Source: Blasia pusilla | Taxonomy: Eukaryota > Marchantiophyta > Marchantiopsida > Blasiales | Reading direction: 5' to 3' | DNA length: 64,000 nucleotides | Assembly: GCA_050084515.1 (NCBI GenBank) | Contig: CM114275.1 | Span: 2,356,001-2,420,000, forward strand | Shown: in pieces, positions 41,976 through 55,533 of the stretch | Layout: each line of letters begins with the position of its first letter | Numbering within the stretch: position 1 is the first letter of the stretch | Position numbers and translations under genes: made by a program | Notes under the pieces: generated by a model | The model's input: only the letters and a program-made list of their open reading frames with translations | Told to the model about the DNA's origin: nothing | Database searches by the model: none

Positions 41976-44200
41976 GTATGTGTGCATGAGCCAAAATTTT
42001 CCTTTGGAAAAAAACATTGAATTAGATTTTTTTAATAGAGAATATTTTCCTTTCTCCTCCTAATTTGGGGAAAAAATATGATCCTTTCCTTGTCCAACTC
42101 CCATGGGACCATGTTGAAATGTCCCCATTAAAACTAGTGTGTGGCCCTCTCATGGGGTGGGAATCCCCATCCCCTAAACCGTGCCAAACTAGAGTGGCAA
42201 GTGCTTTCTATTTCAAAAATATTGAAAAAGGACTAAAAATAATTTTTTTAATTTATCTTTAGAATCAAGTGTGGCAGTGTGTGAGAGCTCGTTCCTTCTA
42301 AAGGGATATTGTGGCACAACTGAAAAGTGTTATTTAAAAAATTACATTATATTTGGGACCGTAAGTAGTTAAAAACCACTCTCTTAATAAAAAAAAACTC
42401 CCTGAATCTCCTCTGAACTCTTATTATTTTCCCTCAAAAAAATTCCAAATTTACTTTTTTTATTTTTAGTTTTCCAAATAATAGGGATATAAATAAGCAG
42501 GGATAACCTTCCAAGCCTACATACTCTTGGGTGACTGATAGCGAAGTAGTACCGTGAGCTAGAGAAAGGTGAAAAAAACCCTCACTTGAGAATGAAATGG
42601 AATATGACATCACATCATAAGCTCCCAAGCAATAGGAGGAAAATTGAATCCTTTGTCGCGTGGCTAATGAATGATGAGATGAAAGCTTCTATCAAACTCG
42701 ATTCAAGAATAATACATTACCTAAAATCATAAGGAAAAATTAATTTTTTTAAATTAAAAAATTAGGAAAGTGGAGTTTGAATTTTTTTTAGAAATAAAAC
42801 TTTAACAATTTTCAAAATATAAAGTCCAAGAATAATAAAATAAAAGTTTGAAATGTTGGTCTCTTGACATAGATACAGTTCAATCCTCCTCTGAGGTGTG
42901 ATGCAACATCAATGGCACAATGCAATTTCATGTATCACAGCAAGACATAAGATGGTCTTGTGTAGCGATGTGCAACATGTCTTGCATATACACATCATTT
43001 TCACCTTCCATATACTCATGAAATGGAACATTGATACCACACTCAAGCATGGAATAAAAACATACAAACAATCATGTTAAAAAAAACCTCAAATCAATCC
43101 CAATTTCCAATTAAAAAATCTGATCTTATAAACTCTTTAGCTCTCTTTCATATCAAACCAAACTGATCCCTCCCTTCGTAATCTATGCATATTGGTTACC
43201 ATGTCAACCCTAACCTACAATAGTGGATAGAGGAAAACTTCCAAAAATGGAAATTCTTTAAGTTTGAAATATAGAATGTGCTTGAAAAGGTAAGTTTTCA
43301 AAATAGCTTCAAGTGAGCTCAAAGCATGGGTTGTCCTACTTACTCAAGTTACCCTCCTCCTCAACATATCATCCTTGATCTACTAGGACCAGGGTTTGAG
43401 CTCCCAAAATACTCTATGTGGATATTCTTCGTTCTAATGTAAAAGACGTGATATGTAGATACAATGACACTACATGTGCTACAATTAATATGGCACACTA
43501 TGATATGCGAAAGGATGTGATGATGCAACATTCACCATCTTTTCAACAAGTCAAACTCTACATTTCCCATGCGGATCCATGATTGTCGATAACCCGCACT
43601 CTTAATCTGATAGTGCACTGTGTCTCAGATAAGGGACTATGTCTCACTTGTGTTAAGTCCACACATGGCCCATTATGGGCCTTGGGCAGGTTTGATGCAA
43701 GTGAGGGCGCGGGCTTGGTGAGGGCCATGCATGGTAGAAATTATGATCATGCAAAAACCCCGAACCTGTACTTAGCGACCCAGGTTCCTTCATAGGGTTG
43801 CACAACGTCCAACCATAAGTTGGAGGTTATGCCGTCCAATTGCGCTTTTAACACCAGAGCCATAGAAGACACTTGTCATTGCACGATGGAAAGCTCCTTT
43901 GTCTAGAGGAGAAAGGAGCTTGTTGTATTGTTTGAAGTTATAACTATTGCTATACACAATGCTAAAATATAGAGGGCGACCAAATCACGCATTCTTATGT
44001 ACCCTATCATAGGAGAGTGAACCCCGCAACAAAAAAATATTGTTCATGAGATGGGTGCCAAGAAAATCTTTTTTTGAAAATGAGGGCATATGCACATGTT
44101 TATCAATCCTGTGAAAGACTCGGTGTTGTGTTTGCAGCACTTCAACCCCTGCATAGAGAGGTGCGCATGCGATTCATGAGACGGTACATCTACAACCTCT
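41976..44200. other. No gene; degenerate gamma-type repeat near 43100-43400
   Basis: Mostly A/T-rich DNA with homopolymer runs. On the minus strand 43100-43400 shows words of the gamma A block (GTAGATCAAGGATGA, TTTGGTTTGATATGAAAGAGAG) in the right order but heavily diverged. No coding region was found. Confidence 0.45.
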
Positions 44201-45254
44201 TCAGCAGGGCTTCATAGGCTTCTACCAAAGGACAAGATTCTGCCAAATCAAGCTTTCCGAGAATGTTCGAACAAGACGTCAGAAGCCAGTGTACATTGAG
44301 AAACGATAAACAAGATTTCATTCAGTAGTGTCCGGTGGGAGACATTTACCAACAGAAGATTCTTGAGGAGAATTGTCAGCACTAGAACACCTCCAGAAGT
44401 TGCTAAAATTAGGAAAATATAATCCGGAAATGTGTAAACCAAGTGATCCGCTTGGCTGGAGACACTCAAAGACCTCGATTTACACGAATACCTGTCCAGA
44501 TCCAGACATCGTCAACTACACAGTGAGAGCTACGTAGCAAGCGTTTAGTGACGCAGATAGACAATGCTTAAGATTTTGTCTAGATTTTCAAATGAGTATC
44601 TATTCCACACATCTCTTAAACGGAACAAAACACCATTTCAAAGGTTTCAGCATAGGGTAGAGTGGGAGGCGCAACCCAAAGTTCTTGACATAAAGTTGTA
44701 CCTCAACTGACTTTTATAAATTACGGAGGGAAGAGCTCTGGAAAGACTGGAACTGATCTTCTCAAACTAGGCCAGATTTTGATGCACACAAACTTGGCAC
44801 TGGGTGTGCGGAAGCATCCCACCCTGTACGTATGGCCCTTCCACTCATATTTTATGAAGAGTAGATGCTATATATCTCTCCGCTCATGCAACTAGAACGA
44901 GCTATCTTACAGAACACCATGACAGTGAAGCTCGTCCACAACCGCTTCACCAAAAATCAAGGTCTTCATGATACAGTAAGTCATCCAAACAAGGATCTGT
45001 GACTGATATACGGTTTGTGAGATGAGTTTGGTCTGGGTGAGGCTTTCATTCCAGTAATCCTTAAGTGATGCAGGATGCATTTGCTGACCAAAATCACTGG
45101 AAAACCCCGTGGAAGCAGGAACGACGTGTTGGATGATCCATGATAGGGTTTGCTATCAATTCCTCTCGTCACCATATCATTGCTAACTTTGGTAACTTTT
45201 ATAAACAGAGATCACTTTCCCATCGGTGGCTAACATCCAGGGGCCATTTACTGG
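44201..45254 (-). other. 3' flank of the PLC gene
   Basis: About 1 kb after the PLC stop codon. It probably includes the 3' UTR. A 73-codon frame at 44469-44248 has one hydrophobic stretch but no family motif and is not called as a gene. Confidence 0.4.
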
Positions 45255-48200
45255 TTACTTATGTTCAACCAGCTCGAAGTGACAAAAAAGACGTACTCCT
45301 TCCAAGAGTATTCCCTTCTTATCATAGAGAGGAACACAACGATACCCAGACTTCAGTTCCGAAATCGGAAGGCATGTTTGTCCTCCAAAATCGTCCTTGT
45401 CAGTCATATCATACTCATGGACTTCAATCCTTAACAAGGCGAATTCGGGCACAGATATGGGAAACTCGAACTCTTTCTTCCATTTTGGCAGCCACTCATC
45501 CTCAATTGTCTCCGTCTTCTTCGATTGGGTATCCTTAGGGAATCCCGCTATGCCAATCTGTAACAAGCAAACAATTGAAACATGAGTACTCAGCGAGAAT
45601 TCCATTTGGTCAAACACCTGGTCAAAGCCTATGAACAGATCAGTGTTGCAACTATTTCAGTAACTAAAGCCCGCAGAATGGGTAGACGAGAAAGAGTTCA
45701 ACATGTCAGGCAAGATGCCAAAATCCACTGTCCATGCGCAACAGCAATTGTACTCCCCATGTCGTGTGAGTTACGATGGGCGTTAAGGATACACCTTCTG
45801 CTTTACAAAGAGAACTCTATGGTTCAACCTACTGCTCATTAAAAGAACAAAAATTAATCGACTCTTATCAGAATTCAAATTTGCGTCTACGGTTTATACC
45901 TTGACATAGAAATCAGGAGGAGAATATCTATCAAAGTGGTGCTTTCCAAACTTTTCCAGCCAACCCAAACCCATGATGACTTTGACCTGTATCATAAAAC
46001 AATACGTTTATAAGAAATGCAAGAAAGATAACTGTGACATCCTTTACGTCAAGGCCTCACAGTTCTTGATGATCATCTGCACACAAATCCCACTCAAACC
46101 ACTTACAGTATCAACCATACAAACGACCAGGGAGAATCAATCACATTTTTTCTGAGAATCGTAGGTATCCATAACTCTCTAGAAGAATGAGAATTGATCT
46201 CTTGATTTTTTTCCACGTGCAAGTAACACCATCACTTTGCCTGCGCAGTATACCTTTAGAGTAATTTTGGTAGGTACTCCCGCTCGAGGATCAAATACTG
46301 TGCCAGTCTTACTTGGGGACAAGAAATCTGGTTTCTTGACATATCCACACCCTCCGTTCGCTCTAAACCAACCATGAACCAACCACAGAGGTCGACCATA
46401 ACCCTGAAATGCAACAGTGCGTGATTCACTCAATCATTTTTAACTGCATGCTCGTGATCAATAGTGCTCAAAAGCTGCACTCCAAAACTCTAGTCTAACT
46501 TCGAAGCAGCTGGAACATTCAACACAACAAATATCCATCACTCTTTTACCAAACACGAAGACAAAGGATGGCTTAAGTCAATGGACCTGACGCGCACCCG
46601 TAAACCCACCTCACAGAGTGAAGACAACTCAACTGTTAAGCCATTTGAAATGCTTTAAGAAATTCAATAACTAACTGGAAGTCGTAGGATTCGTGCTCTC
46701 AGTACAGATACAAGAAGGCCAATAGAAATTCTGTAGCTTGTTGGGTATCGGGGCAAAAGAGATGACTCATCAAATCGGTAGACTTACACTTCAAATTGGA
46801 CACCCTAAACAAGGGAGAAAAATAATCAAACCAACTGCTCTATGATATGAAGTCCAGAAGTCAAAATTCTCTTCTGGATTCGCAAAAGAGTGAACCGGGG
46901 TTTCACCGTCTTGCAATGACTCAGTTACCACATTCAATCTTAATTAGACTTAATTTGATGCTGGAATAAATGAGCCTGCAGCAAATTTCAACTTATATCA
47001 AGTGGAAAAGCCTTGCTTCAGTTCCAAAGTCAATTTCCCGACTCCATCAGTGACAGAATTGCCAAAGACATAATCTCATTTTAGGCTAAGTAGGGTTTAG
47101 GGTTTAGGACAGAGACTGAAATGTGACAATAAATTTCAAAAAATAAAGAGTTCTTCCACAATTGCTCTCCTCCTACGCAAGAGTAGATAATGTCATAAGA
47201 AAGTCATCACTTTCTCAAAATATTAAATTGCGTGTGGCTGTGACTTATCACTTCATCCAATATCTCAAAATATCCTAGGTTTCATCGACTATATTTCTCG
47301 AGAATCTCTTATGATATTCAGGTAAACAACGCCACAAAAAAACCCTACCTGAAGCAGCAGTTCTGAGTTTCCTTTAGTGACCACAGCACATAACTGTGAA
47401 ATTTCTGAGTGAAGGGAAACTTATAAGAAAGTGTCCATGAAGGTCTTTTGACAGTGGACTCTAAAGGACCTCTAAATTGGATGTTTAAGAGTCGAGAATT
47501 ACCTGCATGTTGAAAGCAACCATCTGAGCTCCATGTGACCATGCCACCAGGGGATTATAGTTCGATGAGTTGAATCGGAGCCCATATGGATATATTCTCA
47601 AAAGATTTTTCTCTGTAAACCTGAGAGGAAAAGCTACAAGTAAAGCAGTTGCACAAGAATTTATAACCAGAGATCTCGTTAAATGAGATCTCCTTCACAG
47701 GCTCCTGTCTAGACAACTCGATATTCCAAGAACATTGCCCCCAATCAGAAAAACTCACTTGATTAGTAGTGCTGAATTCTTCTCGGCCAGCTTCTCAAGC
47801 TGAGGTTCACTTAGACTTACACGCTTGACAAACTCATTCACAACTAGTGAATCGATCGTTGATGCTCCTTTCAATTTGCCAGCTCGGATAGAGATAATAC
47901 TCTTATATTCAGGATTAGCAACATGGTCAAGCTCGACACTCTCATCATCATCATCATCATCATCCTTGTCTGTGTCCTCATCAGAAACCACCTCATTAGA
48001 TGGATCAAAGTTCCTGTCCGCGATCCCCTCAGACACCGGCTCACTAGATGGAGGTGATTTCTTGTCCGTGATCTCCTCAGACACTGGCTTATTAGATGGA
48101 TCAAACTTGGCGAGGCTTTCAGAAGGAATGAAGCCTGGAACTTCTGGTCCCCAATCGGAGGATACTATCTGGGGTAATTCCCTAGAAATTATCTCCACAT

Positions 48201-51200
48201 TGGAAGTTTTCTTCTTTTCAGCTGCCTTTTCATGTTTGTCCCCCTTGAGATACTCTTTTGGAGGTTTAGTCGATATAAGTATTTGACCTCTGATATCTTC
48301 TGGGGAGGGGAACTCATGGAACTTTTCGTTCGCATGAGGAATCTTGAGCAACTTCCCCAAAACCCGTGTCGTTATCTGTGAAAACCAGTAAGGTACAGCT
48401 CAGAAACACGTTTGGTAGTCAGATATATGATCTGCAATTTGGCAGGCGGGAGTTTAGAGCTACTAAACAATGGACAGAAACCCCAAGGTTCATTGTTCTG
48501 GTCAAACAGAACTAGGAGCTCGTCCACGGTCCAGGAGCACTTGACGATCTACATGTACAATTTTAACACTAAGACTTCATGAGACCACAAGAACTTAAAC
48601 CAGTACTGACATTCAGAACCACATGCAAATGTAACTCTGGTAATAAATTCCGTGTCAAGAATTTCACCTCGGCCACTTGTGCCTGCAACTCCGGAGTGAG
48701 ATGATCCTCAAAAGTGATGACAACTGGATAAGGGGAAGAGAGGAAAGCATGGTCTCGAATAGCTATGAGGCATTTTTCAAAATCAACTGGAGCAGTCAAA
48801 GTCCTGCATGGGAAACATTGTGACATCACAAAAGTAACTCATATGTGGTAATTTTTATCGTCCAACAGGTGGTCCATTGATTCTGCCTGACTTCCAAATC
48901 CAGTTGACCATAATTCCATTACAATAAGCAAAGGGTACCAATGTGCGCATATAACGTCTACTCTCCTTGTCACTCACGTCCATCATACAAGAAAAATATA
49001 GCGGTAGATGTGGCTTTCTGAGAAGAAAAAGAAATCCAAAGCGATTACCTCCCGTGATAGACTTTTATCCTACGTTTATCTCCGCTTGGCCACAGGTCTA
49101 GCTCGATAACTCGAACTCCCCTCTTCAAAGCATCAATGATAGGTTCATCACTGCAGTCACTGTTCAACTGATTGCCTGTCAAATAGGAATTATGGCCCGT
49201 GTAAATAAAATAGTTCGACGCCGGCAATGTCATGTCATGATGAACCTGCGCACATACACCGGCACAAGATAGTGAAGTGAGCTTTGTGCCAGCATCTAAC
49301 TGTAAAACATATCTGGAAAAGTGTCGAGAATATCGTTCCAATTTGGGTTAAATTCAAAAGAATCCAGACCCTTTTCCTTTCAAAGCTAAACTTAATCAAG
49401 AAAGTTAATTTCTTTAAGTTTTGCACACAGATCTGCACCTTTTGTTACAGAGACGACATTCATAAAAACTATGAGTCAATTCCAACCATTCAAAAACAAC
49501 TGATTGTTGCTGACTAGAGCTCAAAATTAAGAATCCCAACCAGTGACCTAGACTTTCCTGAACCGAGTACGAATTTCGTTTGAGCTTTACTAATAATGTA
49601 ACCCTGGGACTCCCGTTTCATTACATGCAGCAAGGATTTCGTGGAATAAGGTGTAACTATGAAGTCATTGGTACCTTGTAAGGAGAAATGCTTTTTAACT
49701 ACAACTCAGTGAAAACAAATCTTTAAACATATTTCAAAAGGGAGGTCAAATTTACTTTCCGGATAGCTGCCCAACTTTGATCAAACCTGCTTGTATCACC
49801 TGAAAGTCCAGGGCCTTCCATGATATCCATTGACGTACTTTAGAAAATGATTTATCATTGAGTGAAGTTCTGTATAATTAAAAAATGTTGCTCACTTATA
49901 AGACCTTTACAATTATGGTAACATACACATGACTTTCATAACAAAAGTAAACTGGCCAAGCTTATCCTGTTTTTTCTGATGCAGAATTTAAAAACCAGTT
50001 GACATGCTATGGATGTTAAAAGCCGCTAATGTGTTGTGTCTCTTTCTTTTATTCAGGCTTCAAAATTTCTCATCCTGAAATGTAACCAACAGTTTTGCCC
50101 GATACCCAGACTCTGATACAGAAATGGGTGTGCAAAACCCCTTCACATCCAGTGATAAAAGTCTAAACAAACCTTCAGAACTGCCTAAGCCTAGGATCTG
50201 AAAGGATGGAAACTTAGCCCACTAGTCTCAATTGGTAAATATGAGATATGACCCTAGAACTCCAAAGGTTATTAGATGGAAATTCAAGCAAGTGGCCACA
50301 TCTGGAAGCGCACAGGTCACTATCAGTGAGACCTTCTGCACTCTAAGAAAAGTCGAATCTTCCTTCGAGCTTACTAATGTGTGAAGTTCGTGTGATTAGA
50401 TTCGTTGAGGACATCTCACGTAATGGAGTATATCAGTGAAGCCAACATGTTCCCTCTGCAACCAGAAATGATTTCCTTCACTCAACACCATGAGCTGACA
50501 ACTCAAATTGAGGATAACCTTGGTGATAGTGACCAGAGCAGGAAAATTACAGAAACTAGACTTCAATTGCATGCGAGGATCTTCCTCGTCTAAACTACTT
50601 GAAATGTATTACACTAATGGACTTTAACTTTTCGGTTCTTTCTGACTATGATACAAAACACGTAGCGAAATATTGGAAAAATTAGGGGCAAATGAACTTG
50701 TCCGTGAACTGTTGATGGAAGAGGCTGACAGGATATGAACAAAGAGAGTACTACTTGAAACTATATGGTAATCTTTGGCTCAAAATCAGTTCGTTTAATT
50801 CTTTCCTGCCTTCTCCTTGACCCTCTCGGATCTCCAAAGGTCTATAAATCAGTTCATTCATTTATTCCCTTTCTCGAATGTTGGACGTAGATACAGAATT
50901 CTGAAAAAGGTCGGGATGTTAGTGCTGCAGAGTCGTCTTAATGTTTCTGATCAATGTGTCCTAACCTTCGACAACATTGTTTGCATTACACTATCCCATA
51001 CATACATTGCTTTCGGGAGAAAGGCAAACTTCCAGCCCGGTGTCACAATCATAGGAAGAATGGATTACAAAATTCAGTCCACTACTGGAAGTTTAGTTTA
51101 CTGGGAATTGAAGGAGAATTCAGTTCCCTACGGGAAGGTCAGTTTATCGTGAATTGAAGGAGAATTCAGTCCACTACTGGAAGGTCAGTTTATTGTGAAT

Positions 51201-52143
51201 TGGAGGCCTCCTTGGAATAGTCATCGGGGCTAAAAAGCGTCATGAAGAATGCTTCAACTCAGCGTCCCTGTCATTAAATTGGCACAAAGAAAACTTCCTG
51301 CTGGCAACCAACCAGTTTGCCAAACTCACCTCGTAAAGCAATATCCACATTCTAAAAGGACGATCGATAACGTTAATCTAAAATCGATTTCCAAAAATCC
51401 AGGCGTTGAGGTTGGGATTTGGGAAATTTACTCAATAGTCATGTACCCACTGCATTATCCAAAGTCAGAGCTTTCAGACAGACCACGAGGATGTCGAAAA
51501 TTATGAGCAATTCTCATGTAAATAAGTCGGCAGACTTGTAGACCCTCGCGACCAGCTCATAAGAAATACGACCAAGCAATGCTAAAAGCGAATACATCCA
51601 AGAATTCTTAGTCATATCACTCTTTTGGATCGAAATAGCGCATTAAACGTGCTGCAAAGGTGTAGTTAATCGTCTCTGATACAATTGGACTGACCCAAAC
51701 AACCAGGGCGGGACATAGAGTCCAACCTTATTATTGATAGCCAAATTCAACTCCGGATCCAGAAGGTAATGAAAGAACTGATCTTCGTTCAGTTCATGCT
51801 TCGGTTTAGACAGCAAGTGTCTCTCTTGTTGAAGCAGGCGAGTCATAATCTTCTCGACATCTGCAAGAGTCACTTCCTTCTCCTTCTGTACATCGTCCAA
51901 AAACGCTTTCAGCTTCTCCGCCGAGATGAATCCGTGCTCCGAATACTTAGAAAACAATGTGTGCACTTCTGGAGGCGGCGTCAGTTGGCCTAATTTGAAT
52001 CTTCTCTTGCAACATCCCAAAATTCCGAACGATTCAGCATGTTTGGTGGTACCACTCTTGGGCGCATTCGAACTCATTCTGCTCGTCGCGCTTCTCCAAC
52101 CTGGGTCTCTCCCGCTTGCTCCTCCTCCTCTCCTCTCTCCCAA
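45255..52143 (-). CDS. PLC: Phosphoinositide-specific phospholipase C, eight exons
   Basis: It would cleave PIP2 to IP3 and diacylglycerol at the plasma membrane in a Ca2+-dependent way. Coding exons (minus): 52143-51727, 49245-49049, 48803-48668, 48375-47759, 47620-47503, 46403-46254, 45986-45900, 45557-45255. All introns are GT-AG, and the total is 674 codons in frame. Exon 1 holds an EF-hand-like lobe. The X domain (residues about 140-290) has H157 and N158 in YTGHNSY, E187 and D189 in IELDLW and H203 in YHGRT, matching the metazoan PLC-delta catalytic set. Exon 4 carries the variable X-Y linker with an Asp run. Exons 5-6 hold the Y core ([36 protein letters not shown]). Exons 7-8 are C2 ([40 protein letters not shown]). 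M23 (52077) is an alternative start. Confidence 0.92.
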
Positions 52144-52800
52144 AGACGTAAGTTCTCTACCTACGTCCAGCCGAAAGTTTGTACCTTCGCTCGTATCCGA
52201 CCTTCATTCGATCATGTTCCAAGTTCCCAACTCATTCCATGATGCTCTCTCTCTCTCTCAGCAGTACGTGCTGCTCGCTTCCTCGTCTCACAGCGTGGCA
52301 TCGGCTTTAGGCCGAAGGTCGCGTGGCCATAGACTTAAGGAGCGAGGCTCGATCTGTGCGCTAAAGGACACCAATATACACACGGGCATCCAGAATACGA
52401 CATGACGCCTTGACTTGGCCGCGTTTCATGATCCCATGGCGTTGTTCACGGCTTCCTCGTCCTCTTCTGGGCCCCATTGCGAGCCAGTGAAAGTTTCTTT
52501 CATTAGTCGTGCCATAAATTGTTGGTCTATCCGCGGGACCCCTGCTCGGCGTCACGCTTCTCGCCCATGCTACGTGGCACCGGATTGCGGCATTTCGGGT
52601 GCCTGTACTCTGCCTCGCTGCGCGTTGTTCGTGGCAACGATGCGCTCCGCCCACTTCCCCGCAGTGCTTCCCCGCACTTGCTCGTCTCCTCCCGCTCATC
52701 CTCCCTCCGCGTCCAAGGCTCGGCTAGTGCCAGCATTCTTTGTAAATCTGCCGGCATATTTTGAGATTTCCCTACATCATTTCAAAGTAACCGGCGATTA
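52144..52800 (-). promoter_or_regulatory. GC-rich 5' flank of PLC
   Basis: This stretch upstream of the PLC start is much richer in G, C and CpG than the flanking DNA. It includes a (CT)8-type run at about 52248-52262 (GA on the coding strand), common in plant 5' UTRs. No TATA box was obvious. Open frames on the plus strand here look like by-products of GC richness. Confidence 0.45.
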
Positions 52801-54249
52801 ATGAAAGTAACGGGCGAGTAAAATAAAATGGAGTTGTCGATTAGCAATACTCAGTTTGAAACCTGTCGGGAATTTAGAGCAGAGTGTTTGGGAGATACCC
52901 GAAATCCTACCGGTTTAAATTTCCAAACCCCCAAACTTACCGGTGCCGCCACGTGTAGGTCGATGTAACACGTGGGGTGCTATGGTAATAAGGTATGGCA
53001 TGATCTATGGCATCAAAATGTACTATTAGTAATGTATAATTTTAATTTATAGTTGAATTCGAATATTTTTTTGTGTTAAGTATTGTGTGATCTCACATAA
53101 TGCATAGAAAGGATACGTGTCAAGATAATATAGGCCCGGGTTTAAATCAATTTCTAAAATTTTAATTAGTTCTCAAAATTCTTGATTGTCTTTTAAATCA
53201 TTTTTGAGCGATTCACATGTCGAAAAAGCGAACGACCTTATTGGTTTAGAAAGCGAACAATCCCATTGGTTGAAAATGCCACGTGTCAAAAGAGAAGGAG
53301 GTTGTAAAACGAAGAGGCACTCTCCCATAATAATATAGATTAGTGAGACGTGGGGTTACTAAATGTGGAAAGGGAAGAAAATTATAATGTCTATCTATCT
53401 ATAAGAAATGAAGTTATATTTTTTTAATTCATCGGAAAATATATATTCTGGGTGTAAGGACCTGGGATTATTTTCCCCCTCATTTTATTTTTGGCTCAGG
53501 GTTATTGTATCCATACAAGTGTGTGATTTTCCTCCTTTCATTTAGGATTGTGCATAAATGTTTCTATTGGATTGGTTAGTTACATGTGTCATTGTGAGAA
53601 TGCAGGGGTTATGGTATCCACACAAGTGTGATAGTTATGATATCTTCTCTGGTATAATTAGAGCTCCCATATGTGGAGTGGAGAGTTTTGAGAGGTGTGG
53701 GTTTCGGCTTCAAATTGGAGAGGCTTCGGACGAGTGCTTGCTCTTCATTGGATTTTGTAGAAAGAGAGGAGATGGTTTTAGCTTTCTAGTGACAGTTTGG
53801 AAGGCGATTGTTGAGAATTTGGGAGTAAGAATGCATGTGCTATGCACAAACTTTTTGACGACCATGCCCTCACGTAGTCTCTGTGGATATTCCCATCCCT
53901 GCCACATGACCAGAGGGAGGAACTGAGATCGGGATTCCCTCGTAATCAGCTTGAAAATCTCACAAATTGCGAGGGTGAGGAAAAGAGAAGTTTGCTCCAA
54001 TTCAAGTTTGGATTGGCTAACGGAATCGTGTTGTTGGGAGGATGGAAATCACCCGGTAGTGCATTTGGTGGATTCGTCATCGACCTAATCATTTCAATGT
54101 TGTACAAGTGTTACACTTATCGGGAAAATCGCAAGTGCATTCCATCCCAATGTGAGAATCATTTTGCCAATTGATTAGGAGTATGATGGGAGAAGAGAGA
54201 AAAAGGACTTTACATATCGAAAAGCCCAACAACATGAGGAAGGAAATAA
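52801..54249. other. No gene recognised; possible Helitron debris
   Basis: A/T-rich DNA with several CCACGTGT words. Reading the minus strand from about 53341, TCTATATTATTATGGGAGAGTGCC resembles a Helitron 5' end, but no matching 3' end was found. A 122-codon plus-strand frame (53558-53926) has no recognisable motif. Confidence 0.4.
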
Positions 54250-54413
54250 TCTATATAATTAAAAGAGGATCGGTTTACAAGAAACCCTCGTAAGGTGTCG
54301 ACACCTATCTTTTTAAGACTCCTCTTTGATCCACACTTGTGCTCATGTCATTTAAAGATAATAATCAAAGTAGGGGGAATTCTTACCCATGCGATGCATG
54401 GGCAACATACTAG
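54250..54413 (+). mobile_element. 164-bp non-autonomous Helitron
   Basis: It begins TCTATATAATTAAAAGAGG after an A and ends CTAG before a T, the classic Helitron insertion between A and T. The 3' end has the hairpin CCCATGC-GAT-GCATGGG about 7 bases before CTAG. It encodes nothing and must have been moved by an autonomous partner. Confidence 0.75.
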
Positions 54414-54621
54414 TCTCTACTATTATTATAGAGTGCCATTTCACTTCTCATAACACTTGACATTTTTAATCAGATAATTTTCTCCAGGGTTAATAGAATA
54501 ATTTAGAATTGATTTAAAAGGATATTTCACAATTTTGAAAATGAATTTTGAGAGACAATTTAAATCCGTACATTTCAGAGGTTTAGTGTAATCCCGTGCA
54601 TGACACGCGACTGCACTTGTG
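54414..54621 (+). mobile_element. Second, decayed Helitron directly abutting the first
   Basis: It begins TCTCTACTATTATTATAGAG, a typical plant Helitron start, at the base after the first element's CTAG. A 3' hairpin (CCCGTG-CATGA-CACGCG) lies near 54593-54608, followed by CTTGT in place of CTAGT at about 54617-54621. The altered end suggests an old copy. Confidence 0.55.
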
Positions 54622-54775
54622 GGTAAAAAAATTGGGAGAAGTTTAGTGACGATGGAATTATTTCGAGGGAAAACGGAAAACCTGTCATTGAGCTAAACCG
54701 AGAATTCAACTACGTACCATAAGTTAAAAGAACAACGAAAAATACCCCGGGGAAACTGACTAAAAAGTGGGAAGC

Positions 54776-54997
54776 AGGGTCCTGAAGTTTTTTTGGCGAG
54801 AACCGGTACATTGCCGGTCGTCAAGGATGAGAACGATAATTTTGGATATTTTTTATCCGGCCGGCTAAAGAGATATAAATACAAAGGAGCACCCTTCTAT
54901 TTTGCCGGTTTGTGGCCGTTGATTTGCAAAATGAATCGGAAATTCTAAATTTCTACCAGCTAAGTCAACACGGAACCCCGGTTCTCCCCGGTCATTG
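54776..54997 (-). repeat. 225-bp dispersed repeat, copy 1
   Basis: Inverted copy of the repeats at 55534-55761 and 56222-56441. Shared landmarks are GGGGAGAACCGGGGTT at one end and ACCGGCAATGTACCGGTTCTCG...CAGGACCCTG at the other. The middle is more diverged. Type of element unknown. Confidence 0.7.
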
Positions 54998-55533
54998 GTC
55001 GGAAGAGAGCAGGTTGCTTTTGGAGAAAGCCGAAAAGCTTACGGAGGTGCTGGGGCGGCGGGGAAGATGAAAAATACTAGGACTGTATTAACAACCCCGA
55101 TGGGCTGTCCCCGGTCTTAGCTTTGACCGCAGGTTGCCGCGGACGGCTGAGGGGAATAACAGAAGGTTCGGCGATTGCACGCGGACTCCAGGCTGTCAGA
55201 AGATTGGGTTCGTTCATTGTCTGGTGTCTTCGAAGTTCGCACACGGATGAGCCGCTGAGCTGAGCTGCTGTGAAAGTGCGAAACTGCGGATTGCGGCCGA
55301 TACATAGACCCCTCGTCTTCCATCGTCGATTCGCAAATCGAAAGGCTCCGGACGTCGAATGAACAATCTATCTATCTTATTAAAATAGGATGGGTTTCAG
55401 AACCCCTTTCTCCGGGGATGACACGTATGCCTCTTCTCCTGACTACACGTGTAATAAACAATTAATAGAACTTGAACTCCAATAGCGTGTTTTTTAGTTC
55501 GGATGTTTTTCATGGGCACCGTCTAGGAGGAAG
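54998..55533. other. GC-rich stretch, no certain gene; Helitron-like start at 55369
   Basis: A 68-codon minus-strand frame (55323-55117, starting MEDEGSMYRPQSAV) could be a first exon but has no known motif. TCTATCTATCTTATTAAAATAGG at about 55369 resembles a Helitron 5' end, without a matching 3' end. Confidence 0.35.

Noticed and set aside
44248-44469. Small membrane protein after PLC
   Set aside because: A single hydrophobic stretch in a 73-codon frame within the probable 3' UTR is weak evidence.
52415-52801. A 128-codon plus-strand ORF upstream of PLC
   Set aside because: GC-rich sequence gives open frames in several phases here; there is no motif, and it lies in the PLC 5' flank.
53090-53345. 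Third Helitron on the minus strand
   Set aside because: A start-like sequence is present near 53341, but no CTAG-hairpin end could be found.
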